From Bacteroidota bacterium (lineage in GTDB: Bacteria > Bacteroidota > Bacteroidia > B-17B0 > Aurantibacillaceae): a DNA stretch of 7,282 nt. The notes below the pieces were generated by a model that worked only from the letters and a program-made list of their open reading frames with translations, searched no databases and was not told the origin of the DNA. Of the stretch, positions 1-6,244 are shown piece after piece. A program made the translations under genes and the position numbers. Position 1 is the stretch's first letter. Every line of letters begins with the position of its first letter. The stretch is from positions 1 to 7,282 of the forward strand of contig JANYGR010000466.1 of NCBI GenBank assembly GCA_025359355.1, written 5' to 3'.

Positions 1-393
1 TCGTTGAATCATCAAACGAAAAATGCGTTCGAACTGAGGTATTTTTTTATAGAGTTTTTCTTTACTCTTAAAATCAATCATTAAGATTTCGCTATCTTCT
101 AATATTTCTATATATAATTTAGAAGGGATTTGCTGCGAGAAGCTGGTGATATCACTAACCCACCAATTTTCGATAGCAAAATGCAAAATAACTTCAGCAC
201 CTTTTTCGTTGATATAAAAAACTCTTGCACAACCTTTATTAATGAAGCCTTCGAAATTGCAGACATCACCTGCATTTAGGAGCATTGTTTTCTTTTTAAA
301 TTTTTTGAATGTTAATAGAGAATGAAAATACGTGCGTTCACTTTCGGTAAGCGCACTGCAAGTTTTTAAGTATTGATCTATTTGCGAAAACAT
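1..393 (-). CDS. Crp/Fnr-family transcriptional regulator, N-terminal part (C-terminus off the left edge)
   Basis: The minus strand is open for exactly 131 codons from the ATG at 391-393 to the window edge. The product begins MFSQIDQYLKTCSALTESE and reads as the cyclic-nucleotide-binding-like beta-barrel of Crp/Fnr regulators: a helical start (residues 1-30), the LLNAGDVCNFEGFINKGCAR segment (38-57) typical of the family's early barrel strands, and the later barrel plus the start of the long dimerisation helix (about 109-131). Family members are usually near 190-230 residues, so the helix-turn-helix is missing here only because the window ends. Residues 75-97 (ENWWVSDITSF onward) lack the Gly-Glu and Arg-Ser/Thr pairs that bind cAMP in E. 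coli Crp, so cAMP is an unlikely ligand; this is common in Bacteroidota homologues. Start choice: first ATG of the open frame, giving a normal family N-terminus. It lies 74 bp downstream of the giant gene on the same strand. Target genes and effector are unknown. Confidence 0.88.
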   Translation of the reverse strand, partial: MFSQIDQYLKTCSALTESERTYFHSLLTFKKFKKKTMLLNAGDVCNFEGFINKGCARVFYINEKGAEVILHFAIENWWVSDITSFSQQIPSKLYIEILEDSEILMIDFKSKEKLYKKIPQFERIFRLMIQR

Positions 394-467
394 AACGCAA
401 ATTAATAAAAAAAAGACAGAGTATAAATTGTAAACGTTATTGCACGTTTAGTCAGTAATTACTATTA
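394..467. other. Spacer between the giant gene and the Crp/Fnr-like gene
   Basis: This 74 bp AT-rich gap separates two minus-strand genes. It holds a 7 bp hairpin (431-450) and a run of eight A on the plus strand at 407-414, which is a T-tract in the direction of transcription. No convincing TTG / TAnnTTTG promoter for the regulator is seen; the closest -7-like match lies only about 6 nt from its ATG, which is too near. Read-through from the giant gene is therefore possible but not shown. Confidence 0.5.
431..450 (-). terminator. Weak terminator-like hairpin after the giant gene
   Basis: TAAACGT (431-437) and ACGTTTA (444-450) form a perfect 7 bp inverted repeat with a 6 nt loop, 18 bp beyond the stop codon of the giant gene (468-470). 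In the transcribed direction the nearest T-tract (complement of 407-414) starts about 17 nt after the stem instead of directly after it, and the stem has only two G-C pairs. It may be a weak terminator, a 3'-end stabilising hairpin, or chance in AT-rich sequence. Confidence 0.3.
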
Positions 468-3400
468 TTATTTTTGAATACTAATTTTTATATTCTGAAT
501 AGATGTCCCATTATTAACAACAATAAAATACATACCAGAAGCTAGGTCTTCTAGGTCAATGATGCCATTATAGGTTATTAATTGTTCGGCTGATTTTACT
601 TCAACGCCAGTTGCACTTACTATTTTTATAGTAGAATTATTGTAATTATTACTAGCATTAATATATAATTTATCAGTTGCCGGATTTGGATATATATTGA
701 TGTATGAATTTTCTTTTAACTCAACGGATACGATATTTGCGTATTTAAAATCACTCGTTTTATCAACTTGTTTTAATCGATAATAAGATAAGCCTTTGTA
801 AGGGTTTTCATCTAAAGCATTATATGATTGTTTATTTGTGCTATTACCATTCCCGTAAGCTTTTACTTTAGTTACAAATTCGAAATTAATTCCGTCGATA
901 CTTTTTTCAATGATGTAATAATCATTGTTAGTTTCGGTTGCTGATGCCCAGTCTAAATTCACTTTATTATTAATAGGAGTAGCTGTAAAATATAATAGTT
1001 CAATTGGCAATGGGTTAACTCCACCAATTCTATTACCTAAAGTAAAACGGCTAAACGAATTAAACGCTGTTGGTGCAGATGATGAAGTTACATTGCCTGT
1101 TGTTATAGTAGCCCCTGAGCCACCAATATCTTTCCATGCAGTTGTTGCCGTGTAAGTATTTTTACAAATAGTTAAGTTTGTAGGATCGGTTACGCCGTCG
1201 TTTACATCATAATATAAAGTAATCGTTTGATTTCCATTCAAATTTAAGGTGGGTGTAATTACACCTGTAGATGTATTACTACGAGCAATATCCCACCAAT
1301 GAATCCGAGAAACATTAGCTACTGTTGCAGGCATAGCCCATCCCAAGGCATCTGCACTTGATATAAATAATTCGGTGTTATATGTATAAGACGTAGCATT
1401 GTTGTGAACAGAATTTAATATTGCCGGTCTCCAATCGGTTGTAATAACCGTTGCGGTTCCACTAAGTACGGGGCCTATTTTTCCTACAGGGAAATTAAGG
1501 GTACGCGAACCATTTAAAGCCATGTCATAATTCATTGGACCATTAATAAAACTTAACGCATTACCTATTGTAGTAGTAGAAGCGTTGTTCATATTTAAAA
1601 TATTTGTTTGTGTTGTATTTACAATGCCTTGTGTTAATGTTAAGTAGGTAGATACATTGGCGCGTGTATTTAAAGTAACATCACTTGCTGATTTATTAAT
1701 AACTAATCTTGTAAACACTGGGTTTCCAGTTGTCCCTGTTTTATTGATAGTTTGCGCTGTGCCTCCTGTTAATGTTGCAATTCCGCCGCCAGCTTGCCCA
1801 AAAGTAATTGTATTAGTAGCTGTAGAGTTTACAGTGATATTACCAGCATAAGTACAATTGGTATTATGATTTGGATAGAAAATTCCTGTATTGTTTTGAG
1901 TAAATATGACATTTCCATTATAGGCATCACTCGTCGAATTTGCCATATAAAATGCTCCAGAACCAATATCAGTTAAAGCAGTTGAACCATTAAATACATT
2001 TCCGCCGGGAGAAACATCATTAGTTGTACCATTTTTAGTACTATTAACCGAGCCATTAAAAACACTGGCGTTAAAAAATAATCCAGGACTAACAGAAGTT
2101 ATATCTCCATCAAATGAAGAGGTTGGCCCGTATTGAATTAAGCTGGTGCCAGTAGTTGTTAAGCTTTGAGAGGTAGCTGATACTTGAGTAAATTGTTTCA
2201 ATACTAATTGACCCGCATTAAAACCTCCCGCTCCAATACTGATTGTTTTCCCCGCACTTAAAGTGGATGTACCTGTTGAATTTCCAAAATAAATACCAGC
2301 TCCATTATTACAATTAACAATGATGTTACCGTTAAAGGTTGAGTTATTAGCAGATGCAGTTGCAATGTATATCCAAGAATTTGTATTAGTAGGAGAATTA
2401 TTGAAAGTTGTATTACCACCAAAAATATTATTAATACTATTATACGCAACATAAATGTGGGAAGATCCTAAGTTGTTAAAAGTAGCTGTTGTATTAAATT
2501 GATCGGCATTTCCATTTCCAAACATTAAATATCCAGAGCCTATATTACTCATAATCGAAGTTCCATTAAAAATATTATTACCGTTACTATTATCGTTAGT
2601 TGTGCCATTTTTTGTGCAAGTAGATGTTCCATTAAATGTACAGCCATGAAAATATAATCCAGGGCTAACCGATGTTACATTTCCACCTAATACGGATGAT
2701 GGCCCGTATTGTAAAAACGTTGCAGTTGAACTTAATGTTAGATTAATTGGAGCATTACCAAGTTGAGTAAATTGTCTCAATTGTAAGTACCCTGCATTTA
2801 AGCCAGTGGTTCCGGCAGCAATCGTTTTTGTAGCAGCTAATGTGGCTGTAGCAGTTGCGTTACCACCACAAAATTGAATACCTTGAGCACTACCGGATGT
2901 ATTTACATAAATATTCCCATTAAATAAATTCCCTACAGTTGCCCAACATGGCAATAATCGTTCTGAACCATTATTCGTAAAGGTTACATCGTTATTCCAG
3001 ATATCTGGATTCGTATTGCCTAACAATAAATAGCTACTCCCGCTATTTGTGATACTGGATATACCATTGAAAATATTACCACCTTGGCTATAATCTCCGC
3101 TGCTACCATTTTTAGTACAATCGGTTGTGCCATTAAATGTACAGCCATTAAAATATAATCCAGGACTAACTGACGTCACATTTCCGCCTAATGCTGATGA
3201 TGGTCCGTATTGTAAATAAGTGGCGGTTGAATTTAATGTTAAATTAATAGCGACCGTTCCTAATTGAGTGAATCGTTGTATAATCAGGTAACCTCCATTA
3301 TAGCTTCCTGTTGTTATTCCAAATCCTGAAGACAGTGTTGCTGTTGAGGCAGCTGCAGCACAAAAATTTACCCCTAACGCTCCAACAGATGAATTTAAAT

Positions 3401-5897
3401 TGATAGTGCCATTAAATAAATTTCCAATAGAATTATAACATGGATATATAATGTTTGAACCATTGTTTGTGAAATTCACATTAGCATTCCAAGTATCAGG
3501 ACTGCCATTTCCAAATAACAAATAACCAGAGCCATTATCCACAAAAGTAGATATTCCGTTAAATGTATTTCCGCCTGAACTAGCGTCATTATTAGATCCT
3601 GTTTTTGTTGAATTAACTACTCCATTAAATACACAGCCGTTGAAAAACACAGATGGTGTTACAGAGGTGATGTCACCATTAAAAACAGAATTTCGAGCAA
3701 AAAGCAAAGTAGTGGTTGTACCCGTAAAATTAAGGTTTACAGGAGAATTTCCTAGTTGGGTAAATGTATTAAAGTTTAATGAACCCCCGCTAAAACCAGC
3801 TCCTCCAACAGTAATTGTACGCCCAGCTGCTTGAGTAGGCGTGCCGGTTCCAGAGTTCCATCCAAAATAAATACCTTGATTGCCAGTATTTGTAACAATA
3901 ATATTTCCATTAAATAAATCGTTCGAATTGTAACCTAACATAAAATAGCCTGCGGTACTTTGTTGATTGATTGTACAAGTAGAATTAAAAATATTTTGAT
4001 TACCATTATTATGATTAGAAGTGCCCGCTGTTTTAGTGAACTCTGCTGTGCCGTTAAAAGTACCACCTCTCAAATAAACATCAGGCGCAGTTATCGTTAA
4101 TGCTGAATTGAAAGTAGTAGGAATAGAATTGTTATAAACTTCAAACGAAGCCGTACCCGTAAGGGTTAAGTTAATAGGAGTTGCAGAACCCAATTGAGTA
4201 AAGCTTCCAAATTGTAAAAAACCAGCCGAATATCCACCAGCACCAATTGATATTGTTTTGCCAGAAGCTAAAACAGGCGTACCTGTACCTCCACTCCAGC
4301 CAAATGATATACCACCAGTTCCAGAACTAGTAACTGTTATGTTACCGTTAAATTGATCTGCCGACTGATAACCTAATAAAAAATAGCCTGTGTTACTTTG
4401 ATTTTCGATACTTAACGTTGAATTAAAAATATTTAAATTACTACTGTTATGGTTTCCTGAACCACCAGCTGTTTTTATGAAGCTTACTGGAGCGTTATAG
4501 GTGCCTCCATAAGGATAAATATCAGGGGCAGTTACATTTACAGTACCATTAAAGGTGTTATTATTTAATTGTACATTACTAGTTCCTGTTGTCGTTAAGT
4601 TAATGGCGGAAGTAACAGCAGCCTGCATCTTTAATATTTGAAGGTAACCAGATGAAAAAGCACCATTTACTAAAATATTTTTTCCGGATGCTAAATTAAT
4701 GACAGGGAATGTTCCTCCCCATCCAATAGCAATTCCTGACGCATTTGTAGTTCCGCTTTGACTTACATAAATGTTTCCATTAAATTGACTTGTGCAATTA
4801 TTTCCAAAAATAATTCGTCCACCAGTTGTAGAGGTATTGTTTGCATAAACATCTGCATTGTATGTATCTGCTGTTCCATTTGCGAAACCCATGTAACCAT
4901 TACTTGAATTATTAACAGTTAAAACATCGTTATATACATTACCTCCCGATGACCAATTATTCATAATAGTCCCACTTACATTGTAATTAACAGTAGCAGC
5001 AAAAGTAGACGTTTGTGCTGTAATAATTCCTGCGTTGATAGTTAATGATCCAGTCATATTTGAACCATAAATATTTACTGCACCTGCATTTCCGGGGGAT
5101 AAAGATTGGGCAGTGCCTCCAGTTTGAACTATTTTATATAGGTTTAAATTTGCACCGGCAAACGTACCACAAGTAATGGTTACTCCTGGATTTAAAGCAA
5201 CAGTGCCAACCCTTCCGATTTGTATTAAGCCAGTACTCGAAGTATTATTTATAGTAAGATTAGCATTTAAAGTTACATTTTGTCCGTAGCCTATATACAA
5301 ACCGCCAGTATTTGTTGTATTCAATGTAGTTAAACCATTAAAGGTTTCATTTCTTCCTGCGCCACCATTAGTTAATAATAAGTAACCAGTTCCTGAATTT
5401 GTAATGGAAGTAATTCCATTAAACACATTATTACCAGTTGACCCAATATTAGAAGCACTTGTTTTTGTTACAGTCACATTTCCATTAAATACACTTCCGT
5501 TAAAATAAACATCATTTACGGTTGCTATAATATTGGCGCCAAAAGTAGTTCCTGCAAAGGTTAATGAAGTTGCTGTAGAATTAAAGGTGCCGTTAGTGCA
5601 ACTCCCACTATTACAAGCAACAACGCCTGTTGTGTTTATTGTGAAACTATTTAAATTGAGTAATCCGCTGGTGATAGTTAAATTATTGATAGTAATATTA
5701 GCAGGCAATAAACAATTATTAGCGCCTGTTACAATGGTCACATTATCAATAGCACCAGGAATTCCATTAGGAGTCCAGTTAGTATTTGTATTCCAATTAG
5801 TTGAAGTTGATCCATTCCAAACATAAGACGTTTGAGAAAATGAAGTTATAAATAAAAATATAAAACAGACAAGTAGAGAGAGTTTCTTCATTTTCAT
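468..5897 (-). CDS. Giant repeat-containing T9SS-secreted surface protein (putative beta-solenoid, adhesin-like)
   Basis: This is a complete 1809-residue protein, ATG at 5895-5897 and TAA at 468-470; a second ATG two codons in (MKMKK) is an equally possible start. Visible order: Sec signal peptide (about 1-21, LSLLVCFIFLFITSF core, likely cut after SFS or SFSQ); N-terminal module YVWNGSTSTNWNTNTNW...IPGAIDNVTI (25-55), a pattern frequent in Bacteroidota secreted proteins; eight tandem units (136 to about 1438); a module with NFPVGK (1468-1472), HWWDIARS and the stretch ending FSRFTLGNRIGG (1616-1626); a fibronectin/Ig-like domain starting NPLPIELLYFTA (1628 on) with IIEKSIDGINF and YYRLKQVD; and a T9SS type A sorting domain (about 1731-1809) with the YINIYPNPATDKLYI and LASGMYFI motifs. 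From family knowledge the sorting domain directs outer-membrane passage by the type IX system and is removed on surface anchoring or release. No catalytic motif is recognised. The repeat body has few charged residues and is dominated by N, T, S and G, as in beta-solenoid surface proteins. An adhesive or structural role is inference. Confidence 0.95.
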   Translation of the reverse strand: MKMKKLSLLVCFIFLFITSFSQTSYVWNGSTSTNWNTNTNWTPNGIPGAIDNVTIVTGANNCLLPANITINNLTITSGLLNLNSFTINTTGVVACNSGSCTNGTFNSTATSLTFAGTTFGANIIATVNDVYFNGSVFNGNVTVTKTSASNIGSTGNNVFNGITSITNSGTGYLLLTNGGAGRNETFNGLTTLNTTNTGGLYIGYGQNVTLNANLTINNTSSTGLIQIGRVGTVALNPGVTITCGTFAGANLNLYKIVQTGGTAQSLSPGNAGAVNIYGSNMTGSLTINAGIITAQTSTFAATVNYNVSGTIMNNWSSGGNVYNDVLTVNNSSNGYMGFANGTADTYNADVYANNTSTTGGRIIFGNNCTSQFNGNIYVSQSGTTNASGIAIGWGGTFPVINLASGKNILVNGAFSSGYLQILKMQAAVTSAINLTTTGTSNVQLNNNTFNGTVNVTAPDIYPYGGTYNAPVSFIKTAGGSGNHNSSNLNIFNSTLSIENQSNTGYFLLGYQSADQFNGNITVTSSGTGGISFGWSGGTGTPVLASGKTISIGAGGYSAGFLQFGSFTQLGSATPINLTLTGTASFEVYNNSIPTTFNSALTITAPDVYLRGGTFNGTAEFTKTAGTSNHNNGNQNIFNSTCTINQQSTAGYFMLGYNSNDLFNGNIIVTNTGNQGIYFGWNSGTGTPTQAAGRTITVGGAGFSGGSLNFNTFTQLGNSPVNLNFTGTTTTLLFARNSVFNGDITSVTPSVFFNGCVFNGVVNSTKTGSNNDASSGGNTFNGISTFVDNGSGYLLFGNGSPDTWNANVNFTNNGSNIIYPCYNSIGNLFNGTINLNSSVGALGVNFCAAAASTATLSSGFGITTGSYNGGYLIIQRFTQLGTVAINLTLNSTATYLQYGPSSALGGNVTSVSPGLYFNGCTFNGTTDCTKNGSSGDYSQGGNIFNGISSITNSGSSYLLLGNTNPDIWNNDVTFTNNGSERLLPCWATVGNLFNGNIYVNTSGSAQGIQFCGGNATATATLAATKTIAAGTTGLNAGYLQLRQFTQLGNAPINLTLSSTATFLQYGPSSVLGGNVTSVSPGLYFHGCTFNGTSTCTKNGTTNDNSNGNNIFNGTSIMSNIGSGYLMFGNGNADQFNTTATFNNLGSSHIYVAYNSINNIFGGNTTFNNSPTNTNSWIYIATASANNSTFNGNIIVNCNNGAGIYFGNSTGTSTLSAGKTISIGAGGFNAGQLVLKQFTQVSATSQSLTTTGTSLIQYGPTSSFDGDITSVSPGLFFNASVFNGSVNSTKNGTTNDVSPGGNVFNGSTALTDIGSGAFYMANSTSDAYNGNVIFTQNNTGIFYPNHNTNCTYAGNITVNSTATNTITFGQAGGGIATLTGGTAQTINKTGTTGNPVFTRLVINKSASDVTLNTRANVSTYLTLTQGIVNTTQTNILNMNNASTTTIGNALSFINGPMNYDMALNGSRTLNFPVGKIGPVLSGTATVITTDWRPAILNSVHNNATSYTYNTELFISSADALGWAMPATVANVSRIHWWDIARSNTSTGVITPTLNLNGNQTITLYYDVNDGVTDPTNLTICKNTYTATTAWKDIGGSGATITTGNVTSSSAPTAFNSFSRFTLGNRIGGVNPLPIELLYFTATPINNKVNLDWASATETNNDYYIIEKSIDGINFEFVTKVKAYGNGNSTNKQSYNALDENPYKGLSYYRLKQVDKTSDFKYANIVSVELKENSYINIYPNPATDKLYINASNNYNNSTIKIVSATGVEVKSAEQLITYNGIIDLEDLASGMYFIVVNNGTSIQNIKISIQK
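1584..5492 (-). repeat. Eight tandem imperfect protein-coding repeat units in the giant gene
   Basis: Units were set by the recurring [V/T]-F-N-G start that follows a short aromatic strand (for example SPGLYFNGC). By residue: U1 136-297, U2 298-465, U3 466-612, U4 613-755, U5 756-919, U6 920-1086, U7 1087-1278, U8 1279 to about 1438. The plus-strand spans are 5007-5492, 4503-5006, 4062-4502, 3633-4061, 3141-3632, 2640-3140, 2064-2639 and about 1584-2063. Lengths are 162, 168, 147, 143, 164, 167, 192 and about 160. Shared landmarks in order are: FNG start, a TK(T/N)G-type turn, NxFNG or NIFNS, GYLLLGN or GYFLLGY, a D-x-[FWY]-N strand, FNGNI, a G-x-x-F(G/C) strand, a KTI-type strand, FTQLG, and a final SVSPGLYF-type strand. 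U1, U2 and the second half of U8 are the most diverged; U5-U7 are the most alike. Internal F-N-G triplets number more than 20, as expected for rungs of a beta-solenoid, but the fold is inferred. Confidence 0.85.
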
Positions 5898-5921
5898 TAA
5901 GTTAAATTTTAATTAAAAATA

Positions 5922-5956
5922 ACTTATATTTCTTACATATGAAAGAAATATGAAGT
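5922..5956 (-). promoter_or_regulatory. Bulged stem-loop in the putative 5' leader of the giant gene
   Basis: ATATTTCTT (5926-5934) and AAGAAATAT (5943-5951) are a perfect 9 bp inverted repeat around an 8 nt loop. The stem continues four more pairs (ACTT at 5922-5925 with AAGT at 5953-5956) across a single unpaired base at 5952. It ends about 24 nt before the start codon. If transcription begins upstream, it would fold in the mRNA leader and could affect stability or translation; otherwise it may be a protein-binding site. A-T pairs dominate, so the structure would be weak. Confidence 0.35.
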
Positions 5957-5963
5957 ATTTGTA

Positions 5964-5986
5964 TTGACTTTATAATACAAAGTCAA
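5964..5986. promoter_or_regulatory. 8 bp inverted repeat, operator-like
   Basis: TTGACTTT (5964-5971) and AAAGTCAA (5979-5986) form a perfect inverted repeat with a 7 nt centre. A second, interleaved inverted repeat, TTGTATT (5959-5965) and AATACAA (5974-5980), uses part of the same bases, so the two pairings exclude one another as hairpins. The right arm covers the weak -7 candidate for the giant gene. The dyad could be an operator for a dimeric regulator; which regulator is unknown. Confidence 0.35.
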
Positions 5987-6008
5987 AAGCCCTGTATAGT
6001 TATTGAAA
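5978..6008 (-). promoter_or_regulatory. Weak Bacteroidota-type promoter candidate for the giant gene
   Basis: Read on the minus strand, TTTC (6005-6008) is followed after exactly 19 nt by TGACTTTG (5978-5985). The Bacteroidota primary-sigma pattern is TTTG or TTG, about 19 nt, then TAnnTTTG, so each box here has one mismatch. It would predict a leader of about 70-75 nt containing the stem-loop at 5922-5956. No better match was found in the region on this strand. Confidence 0.22.
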
Positions 6009-6106
6009 CACACAATTGACTGAGTGAATACTTCAATTATTTAGTAAAAATCTTCTTCTTAATTTTTAATTACAACTATCCGTCATTTTTGAAATAAGTT
6101 TCCGAG

Positions 6107-6150
6107 CTTTTTGTATACATTTTGTAAAACAGATTTTCTTTTTGTACACA
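6107..6150. repeat. TTTTGTA direct repeats upstream of the M4 peptidase promoter
   Basis: CTTTTTGTATACA (6107-6119) and CTTTTTGTACACA (6138-6150) match at 12 of 13 positions and lie 31 bp apart, close to three helical turns. A third TTTTGTA core lies between them (6120-6126), giving cores starting at 6109, 6120 and 6140. The first copy includes the palindrome TGTATACA (6112-6119) and the last TGTACA (6143-6148). The cluster ends 43 bp before the putative -33 element of the peptidase, a place suited to an activator site. AT-rich background makes chance similarity possible. Confidence 0.35.
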
Positions 6151-6193
6151 AGTTGTAGAAACGAAAATAAATGCCAAAATGAGGCGAGTAGAC

Positions 6194-6224
6194 TTGACAT
6201 TTCATATTTAATCATTTAGTTTAG
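6194..6224 (+). promoter_or_regulatory. Putative promoter of the M4 peptidase gene
   Basis: TTG (6194-6196, within TTGACA) is separated by 20 nt from TAGTTTAG (6217-6224), which matches the Bacteroidota -7 pattern TAnnTTTG at all but one fixed position. The spacing is normal for this sigma factor class. Transcription would start near 6230 and give a very short leader before the ATG at 6245. No other TTG / TAnnTTTG pair upstream of this gene is as good. Confidence 0.42.
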
Positions 6225-6234
6225 ATTAACTAAA
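6215..6234. promoter_or_regulatory. 7 bp inverted repeat over the -7 region of the peptidase promoter
   Basis: TTTAGTT (6215-6221) and AACTAAA (6228-6234) form a perfect inverted repeat with a 6 nt centre. It spans the putative -7 element and the expected transcription start, where a bound dimer would block RNA polymerase. It may equally be a chance dyad in AT-rich DNA. Confidence 0.3.
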
Positions 6235-6244
6235 ACTTTTAAAC

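Larger units (their letters stand above)
5898..6244. other. Divergent intergenic region between the giant gene and the M4 peptidase
   Basis: This 347 bp AT-rich stretch has no gene I can support. Going right from the giant gene it contains a bulged stem-loop (5922-5956), an 8 bp inverted repeat (5964-5986) overlapping a weak minus-strand promoter candidate (5978-6008), a run of TTTTGTA direct repeats (6107-6150), and a better plus-strand promoter candidate (6194-6224) overlapped by a 7 bp inverted repeat (6215-6234). Both flanking genes start without an obvious Shine-Dalgarno sequence; the bases before each ATG are A/T-rich, as is usual in Bacteroidota. Confidence 0.7.

Noticed and set aside
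925..1155. Plus-strand open frame inside the giant gene (similar ones at 1657-1851, 1794-1976, 3640-3834 and 5533-5826)
   Set aside because: These are antisense shadows of a long low-complexity minus-strand gene. Their products are Val/Pro-rich, as expected from reading Asn/Thr codons backwards, and show no domain or start signal.
2258..2452. Minus-strand 64-codon frame in another phase of the giant gene
   Set aside because: Out-of-frame reading of repeat DNA; the Leu/Ile-rich product comes from shifted Asn/Thr codons.
1584..5492. CRISPR array or DNA satellite
   Set aside because: The repeats are long, diverged, in one uninterrupted reading frame and conserved at protein level, with no short identical repeats and unique spacers.
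468..5897. Frameshift, merged or assembly-collapsed gene
   Set aside because: A single frame runs from signal peptide to sorting domain with no stop, and unit boundaries stay in phase throughout, so the gene appears intact. Collapse of identical units cannot be excluded from this sequence alone.
6175..6182. TCATTTTG on the minus strand as a -7 element for the giant gene
   Set aside because: No TTG lies about 19-20 nt upstream, and the distance to the start codon would be nearly 280 nt.
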